Origin: Nitrospinaceae bacterium
Lineage (GTDB): Bacteria; Nitrospinota; Nitrospinia; Nitrospinales; VA-1
NCBI GenBank assembly: GCA_029261675.1
Contig: JAJDBA010000022.1
Coordinates: 1-16,287 of the forward strand
Length of the DNA stretch: 16,287 nucleotides
Reading direction: 5' to 3'
Under the pieces are notes generated by a model. That model saw nothing but the letters and a program-made list of their open reading frames with translations. It did no database searches and was not told where the DNA came from. Position numbers and translations under genes: made by a program. This document shows, one piece after another, positions 1 to 6,074 of this stretch; positions within the stretch are counted from its first letter, which is position 1, and every line of letters begins with the position of its first letter.

Positions 1-119
1 TTGTCATCAACGAAAAGGACTTGGAAAAGCTGGGAGACATATTGAAAAAGTCTATCTCTGAAAATGAAATTTTTTATAAGGTCTATAAAGAAACACTTCA
101 CGCAATGGGGAAAGCATGA
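1..119 (+). CDS. C-terminal end of an unidentified protein (partial)
   Basis: An open frame (codons in phase with position 3) runs from the window edge to a TGA at 117-119, giving 38 residues that begin VINEKDLEKL and end LHAMGKA. The stop overlaps the ATG of the next gene in an ATGA arrangement, so the two are almost certainly co-transcribed and translationally coupled. The visible tail is charged and helical-looking, with no motif I can assign. Its position upstream of a cyclic-nucleotide-domain protein and PilC suggests a pilus, secretion or signalling operon, but this fragment alone gives no function. Confidence 0.6.
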   Translation, partial: VINEKDLEKLGDILKKSISENEIFYKVYKETLHAMGKA

Positions 120-541
120 GCCTGAAGGACACACCGATACACCAAAGCTATGCCGATGGTGATGTGATTATCACTGAAGGAATAATGAGCAACAATGCAT
201 ATGTTGTTCTAAAAGGTAGTGTAAGGATAACAAAGAAAATTGATAAAAAAGTGGTTTCGGTAGGAACTTTAAAAGAAGGAGATGTGTTTGGGGAAATGGG
301 GCTCATCTCGCAATCGGTCAGAAGCGCCAATATATCTGCCATCGGGGATGTGACGGTTGGAGTTATTGATAAAGAAACATTTGAAGGTGTAATGAATAAC
401 CTGCCTGAAGACCTGAAGCCCATCATTCTTTCTTTGGTTGAGCGGCTAAAAATAACGACTCAGTTACTAACGCGGATTGGGTTGGAATTGGAAACCACAA
501 GAAACAAAATCAACTCCTACACTTTGAAAGAAAAAGAATAA
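116..541 (+). CDS. Small cyclic nucleotide-binding domain protein
   Basis: This 141-residue protein is essentially one cyclic nucleotide-binding (CNMP/CRP-like) beta-barrel, residues about 10-95, followed by a helical tail. The signature is clear: YADGDVIITEG near the N-terminus, then GDVFGEMGLISQSVRSA at residues 55-71. This matches the phosphate-binding cassette FGE(M/L)xL...RxA, with E60 and R69 as the expected ligand contacts. There is no helix-turn-helix, kinase or channel domain, so it is not a CRP-type regulator by itself. It may be a cyclic-nucleotide sensor subunit or a domain that only keeps the fold. It overlaps the preceding gene by 4 bases and ends 6 bases before a PilC/GspF gene, so a role linked to pilus or secretion assembly is a reasonable inference. 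Whether it binds cAMP, cGMP or neither cannot be told. The fold is confident and the role is not. Confidence 0.85.
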   Translation: MSLKDTPIHQSYADGDVIITEGIMSNNAYVVLKGSVRITKKIDKKVVSVGTLKEGDVFGEMGLISQSVRSANISAIGDVTVGVIDKETFEGVMNNLPEDLKPIILSLVERLKITTQLLTRIGLELETTRNKINSYTLKEKE

Positions 542-547
542 CCTGCT

Positions 548-1747
548 ATGGCAACTTTTATTTATAAAGCTAAAGTTAAGGGGAAAGTTCAATCTGGAGA
601 AGTCGAAGCTGATGACGAAAAATCTGCTGTTGCAAAGTTAAAATTACAAAAGATTAGACCTACTTTGGTCAAAGAAAAAAAGGCGCAAAGCGCCTTGTTT
701 GGACCTAAGGTTCATAAAGTAACAACTCGAGATGTGGTCATTTTTACTCGCCAGTTTTCCACTATGGTTGATGCAGGGCTACCATTGGTTCAATGTCTGG
801 ATATTCTTGGCAAGCAGTCTGATAACCCCACCTTTGGAGAAAAAATCTTATCCGTTAAATCGAACATTGAGATGGGGAATAACCTTTCCGAATCTATGAG
901 AAAGTTTCCCGAGATATGGGACCAGTTATATTGTAACCTGGTTGAAGCAGGCGAGGTTGGCGGAATTTTGGATATTATTTTAAGACGTCTTGCAGAATAT
1001 ATTGAAAAGGCAGAAGCTCTCAAAAAGAAAGTAAAATCTGCGATGGTTTATCCGGGAGCTATTGTTACTGTTGCATTTCTGGTTGTGGCATTTTTGATGA
1101 TTTTTGTAATTCCTTCTTTTGCTACCATGTTTTCAAAAGGTGGAGCTGAACTCCCAGGCCCAACCCAAATAGTAATGGATGTCAGTAACTTTTTTCAGAA
1201 TCAGTGGTATGTCATGATCGGAGGGTTCATCGCATTCTTTTTTACCTTTAAGAAAGTTTACGCGACTCGAAGAGGGAGAATAGAGATTGATCGAATGGCT
1301 TTAAAACTTCCTGTATTTGGTATGCTAATTCGAAAAGTTTCAGTTGCGAAGTTTACTCGAACTTTAGGTACCTTGATTTCAAGTGGCGTTCCATTGATCG
1401 AAGGTTTGGATATCTGTGCGCGAACAGCGGGAAATTCAATAGTAGAAATTGCCGTTATAAAAACCATTGAAGCTATAAAAGAGGGGGAAACCATTGCTGC
1501 ACCTCTTTCGCGTGAAAAAGTTTTTCCTGCTATGGTTATCCAGATGATTGATGTTGGCGAATCTTCAGGTTCGCTGGATAAAATGCTCGCCAAAATTGCT
1601 GATTTTTACGATGAAGAAGTAGATGCAGCTGTGGATGGTTTGACAGCATTATTAGAACCTATGCTTATGGTGTTCCTAGGTTGTATTGTAGGGTTTATCG
1701 TGGTGGCTATGTACCTTCCCATTTTTAAAATGGGAGAAACTATTTAA
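548..1747 (+). CDS. pilC: Type IV pilus / type II secretion inner-membrane platform protein (PilC/GspF family)
   Basis: This 399-residue protein matches the usual length of the polytopic platform protein of type IV pili and type II secretion, which couples the cytoplasmic ATPases to pilin extraction and assembly. The N-terminal MATFIYKAKVKGK...GEVEA is typical of the family. It is followed by two repeated T2SSF domains, about residues 64-190 and 266-393. Each contains the family pattern of a phenylalanine-rich start (FTRQFSTMVDAGLPL; FTRTLGTLISSGVPL) and a VEAGEVGG / IDVGESSG loop. Membrane segments are visible at about 168-190, 221-235 and 368-391. The alternative is gspF of a type II system. 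PilC is favoured because a PilS-like kinase follows 23 bases downstream, but no pilin or ATPase gene is in view, so the symbol is tentative. Confidence 0.9.
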   Translation: MATFIYKAKVKGKVQSGEVEADDEKSAVAKLKLQKIRPTLVKEKKAQSALFGPKVHKVTTRDVVIFTRQFSTMVDAGLPLVQCLDILGKQSDNPTFGEKILSVKSNIEMGNNLSESMRKFPEIWDQLYCNLVEAGEVGGILDIILRRLAEYIEKAEALKKKVKSAMVYPGAIVTVAFLVVAFLMIFVIPSFATMFSKGGAELPGPTQIVMDVSNFFQNQWYVMIGGFIAFFFTFKKVYATRRGRIEIDRMALKLPVFGMLIRKVSVAKFTRTLGTLISSGVPLIEGLDICARTAGNSIVEIAVIKTIEAIKEGETIAAPLSREKVFPAMVIQMIDVGESSGSLDKMLAKIADFYDEEVDAAVDGLTALLEPMLMVFLGCIVGFIVVAMYLPIFKMGETI

Positions 1748-1770
1748 TTCCCAGAGTTTTTCAATCCGAT

Positions 1771-3465
1771 ATGATTGGCAATCAAAATAATACGGATAAG
1801 GAGTCAGAGCAGCGGATCAAAAGAATAATGCTGTTAAGGGTGTTTTTTCTGACTGGTTTCGTAGGCTTGCTACTAACTTTTCAGGAACGCTTGGGAATCA
1901 CCGCTCCAATTGGCCCTCTTTGTATAGTCATAGGTATTGGCTTTTTCTTCTCGCTCATACATGCGCTCCTTTTTAAATTCTTACCTCTTACATTAACGGC
2001 CTCCTCTCAAGTAGTCGGCGATCTTTTCCTAGTGGGCGGCATTTTATACACAACGGGTGGAATAGCCAGTCCCATATCTTTCCTGTTTTTATTTGTAATC
2101 ATCGCAACCAGTTTCATGCTTCCAAGAGCTGCTGTATTCCTGGCTGCCTCAGGTGCGATTATTATTTATGGTGTACTGATTGATTTGGAATATTATGGTT
2201 TTATTACCCCGGTCTATTTATTTCCTGAAGCAAAATTATCATTTGAGAGTGGTTATGTTTTTTATATTATTTTTCTAAATATTGTCGCCTTCTATACAGT
2301 TGCGTATCTCAGTAGTTTCTTGTCTCACCGGTTGAGAATAGTTAAAGAAGAACTGGAAAAAACTAGTTTGAATCTGGAAGAGCAGAGAGCCCTTAATCGA
2401 AATATTGTGCAGTATATGGGGAACGGCTTGGTAACGATTGATCGTGATGGAATAATAACTTCTATAAATCCGGCAGCAGAAATACTAACCGGGTTTTCTT
2501 CGCAAGAAAGCTTAAAACAGCATGTAAAAATTCTTTTTTCTTCCACTCAATTAAATATTCTTTTATTGAGGAAGGAACCCATTACTCTACCGGAGAAGAT
2601 TGAAGTAAAGTTTATGAGAAAGGACGGCAAGAAAATATTTTTACGAATAAAGATCAGCGCTCTTTCTGACTTTAATGTTCCAGGTTATATTCTGGTTTTT
2701 GAAGATTTGACAGAAATCAAATTTATGCAGAATAAAATGCTCCGCACTGAGCAATTAGCAGCGGTAGGAAGATTTTCTGCAGGACTGGCACATGAAATTC
2801 GAAATCCACTAACCTCTTTGAGTGGGTCTATACAGGTTTTATCTAAAGGACTCAACCTTGAAGATTCTTATAAAAAACTAATGAATATTGTTATTAAAGA
2901 AACAGATCGGCTCAACACCATACTTTCTGACTTTTTAACTTATTCTCAACCAAAAAAAAATACAAATACCATTGTAGATTTGACGCAATTAGTTCAAGAT
3001 GTGATCATTCTTTTAAAAAATAATGAAGATTTTAGTCCTAACAAGAAAATTATTTTTCAAGGATCAGCAGATCATCTTATTTTTAATGGAGATGAACAGC
3101 AGGTCAAACAAGTGGTATGGAATTTGTGCATTAATGCATTAGAAGCCATGACGACAGGTACTCTTACAATAAAACTAAAAGAAGTATCCGCTTATCATAA
3201 TCCCCACTTCCACGCAAATAGGAGGGGTGTGGTATTGGAAGTTGTGGATCAAGGTTGTGGAATTGCCCCTGACCAGATGGAAAATATTTATGATCCGTTT
3301 TATTCCAGTAAAAAGGATGGGGTGGGTCTCGGTTTAGCAACCGTGTACCAGATTGTTCATAGAAACGAAGGTACTTTGGGTGTAAAAAGTAATCTTGGGG
3401 AAGGAACCTGTTTTACAGTTTTTCTACCAGACTTGGAAACATCTTTATCCCTGGCATCCAATTAA
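1771..3465 (+). CDS. Membrane PAS-domain sensor histidine kinase, PilS-like
   Basis: This 564-residue protein has about six hydrophobic segments in residues 22-182, a short coiled linker (190-208), a PAS domain (about 209-318), a HisKA dimerisation domain with phosphoacceptor H341 in LAHEIRNPLTSL, and a HATPase domain. The HATPase shows its N box NLCINALEAM (451-460), G1 DQGCGI (493-498), F box DPFYSSK (508-514) and G2 GVGLGLA (517-523). All catalytic elements are present, so it should be active. The six-TM plus PAS plus HisKA layout is that of PilS/NtrB-type kinases, whose partners are usually sigma-54 activators. No response regulator follows: the next gene is a CDGSH protein, so its partner lies outside the window. 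The ribosome site before 1771 is weak. An internal methionine at residue 20 is a possible alternative start. Confidence 0.88.
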   Translation: MIGNQNNTDKESEQRIKRIMLLRVFFLTGFVGLLLTFQERLGITAPIGPLCIVIGIGFFFSLIHALLFKFLPLTLTASSQVVGDLFLVGGILYTTGGIASPISFLFLFVIIATSFMLPRAAVFLAASGAIIIYGVLIDLEYYGFITPVYLFPEAKLSFESGYVFYIIFLNIVAFYTVAYLSSFLSHRLRIVKEELEKTSLNLEEQRALNRNIVQYMGNGLVTIDRDGIITSINPAAEILTGFSSQESLKQHVKILFSSTQLNILLLRKEPITLPEKIEVKFMRKDGKKIFLRIKISALSDFNVPGYILVFEDLTEIKFMQNKMLRTEQLAAVGRFSAGLAHEIRNPLTSLSGSIQVLSKGLNLEDSYKKLMNIVIKETDRLNTILSDFLTYSQPKKNTNTIVDLTQLVQDVIILLKNNEDFSPNKKIIFQGSADHLIFNGDEQQVKQVVWNLCINALEAMTTGTLTIKLKEVSAYHNPHFHANRRGVVLEVVDQGCGIAPDQMENIYDPFYSSKKDGVGLGLATVYQIVHRNEGTLGVKSNLGEGTCFTVFLPDLETSLSLASN

Positions 3466-3479
3466 AAAAGGAATTTTAA

Positions 3480-3713
3480 ATGTCAGAAAATCGTGGACCC
3501 ATAAAAATAACCGATACTTCAGAAATTGCTGTTTGTACTTGTATGCAATCGAACCACTGGCCTTTCTGTGATGCCACGCATCATACAACAGGGGGGGAAC
3601 CTGAAATATTGGAGCTGGACAAATCCAAAACCTATTATCTCTGTGGTTGCTTTAGAACTAAAAAACGACCTTTCTGCGATGGCTCTCACGAAAAAATAAA
3701 AAAGTCTGATTAA
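3480..3713 (+). CDS. Tandem CDGSH-type iron-sulfur protein
   Basis: This 77-residue protein is made of two CDGSH zinc-finger-like motifs, each expected to hold a [2Fe-2S] cluster with three Cys and one His. Motif 1 has C19, C21, C30 and H34 (CTCMQSNHWPFCDATH). Motif 2 has C55, C57, C66 and H70 (CGCFRTKKRPFCDGSH). Motif 2 is canonical. Motif 1 has Ala in place of the Gly of CDG but keeps all four ligands. There is no signal peptide or TM, so it is probably cytoplasmic. Such small proteins are inferred to act in electron transfer, redox sensing or Fe-S handling. An aagga ribosome site lies just upstream of the start, and the gene begins 14 bases after the kinase stop, so it probably shares that transcript. 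Confidence 0.9.
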   Translation: MSENRGPIKITDTSEIAVCTCMQSNHWPFCDATHHTTGGEPEILELDKSKTYYLCGCFRTKKRPFCDGSHEKIKKSD

Positions 3714-3757
3714 ACCTACAAAGTTTATCCAACCTCCCCATTCCATTAAAGTTTATT

Positions 3758-4630
3758 ATGCGTGTGCAAATTTTTGTACCAAAATTTATTAGGCTGTTTA
3801 TTTTAATTAGTATTGTATTTAGTAGCACTCTTTTGATGTCAGGTTGTATGTCAGTTATTAAAGATGATGCTAAAGAAAATATGATATTTATCCCTGAAGG
3901 ATCTTTTACGATGGGATTTAAAATTGACAACGATCATGAGTGGGGTGATATGGATGAAGAGCCGGTTCATCAGGTCACCCTTTCAGCATACTGGATAGAT
4001 AAATTTGAAGTAACAAGTTCAAATTTTGCAAAGTTTCTCAATGAGAATAAAAATGAGGCTCACCGTTTTATCGAGATCACCCCTTCTGTTACGGTTCAAT
4101 TTGAAGATAATGTTTACCAACCTAGAAAAGGATTAGAAAACTATCCTGTAAACCGCGTATCGTGGTTTGGTGCTGATGCCTATTGTAAATGGAAAAAAAA
4201 GAGGCTACCGACCGAAGCTGAATGGGAAAAAGCAGCAAGGGGAACCGATCAGAGAATATTTCCATGGGGTAACGAATATCCAGATAATAGCCGTGTCACC
4301 TTTAGAAGAAAATTTAAGGGAAAAGGATTTCAAGTTATGGAACCCGTAGACGGAATGAAAAATGGAATCTCTCCATTTGGAGTCCATCATATGGCAGGCA
4401 ACGTTTGGGAATGGGTTTCAGACTGGTTCGATTCTTCAGCTTATCAGGATGAGAACAGAATAGACCCAAAAGGCCCAGAACTTGGAATTAGTAAAGTTTT
4501 AAGAGGGGGAAACTGGTACTACAAAGCCTACTATATGAGAACGACATATCGTTTTAATGAGAGGCCAGAAATTTTTAAAGTCTGGCAAGGATTTCGTTGC
4601 GCCCAACGGGCAATGCCGGGTGATAATTAG
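3758..4630 (+). CDS. Lipoprotein with formylglycine-generating-enzyme (SUMF1/FGE-sulfatase) domain
   Basis: The 290-residue product starts with a signal peptide ending in the lipobox LMSGC (residues 26-30), so it is probably lipidated at C30 and exported. The rest is a full SUMF1 domain: MIFIPEGSFTMG (42-53), EEPVHQVTLSAYWIDKFEVT (67-86), PVNRVSW (130-136), RLPTEAEWEKAARG (149-162), PWGNEYP (169-175), MAGNVWEWVSDWF (212-224), VLRGGNW (247-253) and QGFRCA (277-282). In sulfatase-activating FGEs two cysteines after the RGGS(F/Y) stretch bind copper and are catalytic. Here the matching positions read Tyr255 and Met260, so oxidation of a sulfatase cysteine is unlikely. Relatives without these cysteines are common as binding or non-formylglycine enzymes. 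No Shine-Dalgarno is obvious. It follows the CDGSH gene by 44 bases and converges on the DUF115 gene. Confidence 0.88.
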   Translation: MRVQIFVPKFIRLFILISIVFSSTLLMSGCMSVIKDDAKENMIFIPEGSFTMGFKIDNDHEWGDMDEEPVHQVTLSAYWIDKFEVTSSNFAKFLNENKNEAHRFIEITPSVTVQFEDNVYQPRKGLENYPVNRVSWFGADAYCKWKKKRLPTEAEWEKAARGTDQRIFPWGNEYPDNSRVTFRRKFKGKGFQVMEPVDGMKNGISPFGVHHMAGNVWEWVSDWFDSSAYQDENRIDPKGPELGISKVLRGGNWYYKAYYMRTTYRFNERPEIFKVWQGFRCAQRAMPGDN

Positions 4631-4647
4631 TAAGTAGATCCTACTAT
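4630..4647 (+). repeat. Left arm of imperfect terminal inverted repeat
   Basis: The sequence GTAAGTAGATCCTACTAT overlaps the last base of the FGE-like gene's stop codon. It pairs with 5036-5055 on the opposite strand: both share GTAAGTA and CTACTAT, separated by 4 bases here and 6 in the partner. It also contains its own small palindrome, AGTAGATCCTACT. Confidence 0.5.
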
Positions 4648-4693
4648 TGTTGCAAAAATAACAACACCTTAATGTCCACAAACGACTGCGACA

Positions 4694-4730
4694 TCAACTG
4701 GTCGACGCATGTGTTGCGTTGACCGGTTGA
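4694..4730 (+). other. Long stem-loop, 16-bp stem, possible structured RNA
   Basis: Bases 4694-4709 pair with 4715-4730 around a 5-base loop, TGTGT. All 16 positions pair if the + strand is RNA, including two G-U wobbles. On the - strand those two would be A-C mismatches, so the structure favours + strand RNA. No U-tract follows, so it is not an intrinsic terminator. It sits at the left of the T-poor island, about 65 bases past the FGE-like stop. Confidence 0.55.
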
Positions 4731-5035
4731 GAACACCACCCAAAACGGACAAAAAGCAGCAAATTATGAGAATTATTCATTCGAGAGACCAAAATAAAAA
4801 CACACACAAAGGGACAAGGGCAAAAATGACAAAAGAATACATACAGAAACATAGTGAAAATGGTGAGAAAAGGAAGGGTATGAATTTAGGAAAGAAACAG
4901 GTAGAGCAAATGATGTTCACACGCGAGATGTCAAACGAAGAACGAAAACAAAGCAGAAAAAAAAATAATAAAGAGGCGAAAGGGCCAGACGATACCCACA
5001 GAAACATAACCTAAACAGATGTTCGCTATTGGCCG

Positions 5036-5055
5036 ATAGTAGACTTCTTACTTAC
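5036..5055 (-). repeat. Right arm of imperfect terminal inverted repeat
   Basis: The reverse complement, GTAAGTAAGAAGTCTACTAT, shares GTAAGTA and CTACTAT with the left arm at 4630-4647. It ends 4 bases before the stop codon of the DUF115 gene at 5060-5062. Confidence 0.5.
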
Positions 5056-5059
5056 ACCG

Positions 5060-5980
5060 TTAGGGAGATTTTCTTTTGAGAGCTTTTTTAAGCATCCAGG
5101 GAATGTTCACTTTTGTTTTACAAAATTTATAAATTGCTTCGTTCAAAGTTAACAAAGAGCAATGGTCCGTTAAAATCCCAGCTTCGCTACAATTAGAAAC
5201 GACAACAGGATTATCACGTTTCCAGGTGGTGAAAGCCCATTTGAACCATTGTTTCGAAACAGACATCGACTTCAGTGTGCGGAGTTGTTGATTGTTCATA
5301 TCTGTTTCTAAAACGATGCTGTCTTTTTGCTTTTCCACCATTGTCTTTAAGCCCTTGCCGGCGGCATCGCTGCCATGACTGTGTGAATTTTTTTTCGGAT
5401 AGGATAAATCTTGACCGACAAAAAGAATCGGATTGCACCCTGCCTGAAAAGCAAGATCATAAGTAACAGATAATACAGTGCCACCTGGTGTAAGAATGCC
5501 TACTTGTGGAACTATTTTTTGAATTTCCACAAGCGTTGAAATATCGGGTGCGAACTTATTAAAAAATAATATATCCCCTTGCCACAACTCAAGAATATTG
5601 GGATGAACAATGGTGGGAACCACAAGAGTAATCCCACGTTGTGGAACGTTGCTGAGAAATCGGGCAATCTCTTCTTGAGGGTCTAAAACAACTACAAAAT
5701 TCGGAACGATATCATGTGATAGCAAAGGTTTGAGCGCGGCATCGCAACAGAGAATGATAGCTTTTTCGCAGGCTTTGCGAAGGTATCTAATATTTTTATC
5801 TAGAGATGGTCCGGCGCCGACAACAATGCAGGGAATATCACGAAATCTATTTTTGAGAGCAATTACTCCAGGGTTTCGTTGAATGGCATTTTTGTTACTT
5901 AAAAAGTTTCGTTGCCAGATCTGATTGAAACGAAGGAGAGTTGCAGATTTAACTTCGCGGATTTGTTCTTCGCGGTTCAT
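5060..5980 (-). CDS. DUF115 / MptE-like protein, probable motility accessory factor
   Basis: This 306-residue protein carries the DUF115 (6-hydroxymethylpterin diphosphokinase MptE-like, MAF_flag10) core. The nucleotide-sugar or nucleotide-binding loop VVGAGPSLDKN is at residues 53-63, FVVVLDPQEE at 95-104, LTPGGTVLSV at 163-172 and FVGQDLSY at 187-194. In flagellated bacteria, family members (Maf) are implicated in glycosylating flagellin with pseudaminic or legionaminic acid. The archaeal branch is a pterin kinase. It lies just downstream of the hook genes on the same strand, which supports the flagellar role, although an intrinsic terminator separates them. It is shorter than classical Maf proteins of about 600 residues, containing the core without the extra N-terminal region. 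No Shine-Dalgarno is seen before the ATG at 5980. The basic tail LKKALKRKSP ends the protein. Confidence 0.8.
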   Translation of the reverse strand: MNREEQIREVKSATLLRFNQIWQRNFLSNKNAIQRNPGVIALKNRFRDIPCIVVGAGPSLDKNIRYLRKACEKAIILCCDAALKPLLSHDIVPNFVVVLDPQEEIARFLSNVPQRGITLVVPTIVHPNILELWQGDILFFNKFAPDISTLVEIQKIVPQVGILTPGGTVLSVTYDLAFQAGCNPILFVGQDLSYPKKNSHSHGSDAAGKGLKTMVEKQKDSIVLETDMNNQQLRTLKSMSVSKQWFKWAFTTWKRDNPVVVSNCSEAGILTDHCSLLTLNEAIYKFCKTKVNIPWMLKKALKRKSP

Positions 5981-5986
5981 AAATAT

Positions 5987-6015
5987 AATGTAACAAAGTC
6001 ACCCGCTAGTAACAA
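5987..6015 (-). promoter_or_regulatory. Possible sigma-70-type promoter for the DUF115 gene
   Basis: On the - strand, TTGTTA (6010-6015) and TACATT (5987-5992) are separated by 17 bases. Transcription would begin at or next to the ATG at 5980, giving a leaderless or nearly leaderless mRNA. That is consistent with the lack of a ribosome site. Both hexamers match the consensus only partly, in AT-rich DNA, so this is a weak call. Confidence 0.25.
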
Positions 6016-6021
6016 GTGAAC

Positions 6022-6055
6022 AAAAAAAAAGACCCGGACAAAAAGTCCGGGTCTT
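6022..6055 (-). terminator. Intrinsic terminator after flgE
   Basis: A perfect 11-bp stem (AAGACCCGGAC, 6029-6039, with its complement at 6045-6055) closes a 5-base loop. Read on the - strand it is followed by an uninterrupted run of T, extending the TT of the stem to position 6022. It lies 20 bases after the flgE stop and should end the fliK-flgD-flgE transcript. On the + strand no T-run follows. Confidence 0.92.
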
Positions 6056-6074
6056 GATAGAAAAGTTAAAAATA

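Larger units (their letters stand above)
4630..5055. other. T-poor, A-rich intergenic island bounded by inverted repeats
   Basis: About 430 bases separate the convergent FGE-like and DUF115 genes. By hand count, 4741-5010 is about 51% A and only about 12% T on the + strand, unlike anything else in the window. Its ends carry an imperfect inverted repeat: GTAAGTA then CTACTAT at 4630-4647, and the reverse complement at 5036-5055. Next to the left end is a long hairpin (separate entry), and near the right end is the near-palindrome CTATTGGCCGATAG at 5026-5039. A 101-codon open frame (4709-5014, +) lies inside, but an open frame is expected where T, needed in every stop codon, is scarce. It also lacks a ribosome site and resembles no family. 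I see no transposase, no terminator T-run and no convincing target duplication. It could be a decayed mobile element, a MITE-like insertion or a noncoding RNA. Confidence 0.55.

Noticed and set aside
1717..1735. Near-perfect palindrome TCCCATTTT-T-AAAATGGGA
   Set aside because: It lies inside the conserved C-terminal codons of pilC (LPIFKMGE), more than 10 bases before the stop, and lacks a following T-run. Coding constraint explains it.
4777..5007. 76-codon - strand frame rich in Phe, Leu, Ser and Cys, resembling a membrane peptide
   Set aside because: This is what the pyrimidine-rich complement of the island encodes automatically. It has no start context or family match.
4709..5014. 101-codon + strand open frame inside the T-poor island
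   Set aside because: Stop codons all need T, which is scarce there, so a long open frame is expected by chance. The product is a featureless Lys/Asn/Arg-rich string, there is no ribosome site, and the frame starts inside the hairpin loop region.
4630..5055. Retron-like RNA (inverted-repeat ends with an internal long hairpin)
   Set aside because: No reverse transcriptase gene is present anywhere in the window, and the msr/msd layout cannot be recognised.
4630..5070. Integron attC site or gene cassette (GTTAGGG near 5059-5065, paired arms near the ends)
   Set aside because: The core sites do not fit RYYYAAC/GTTRRRY on both sides, there is no array of repeats, and no integrase is seen.
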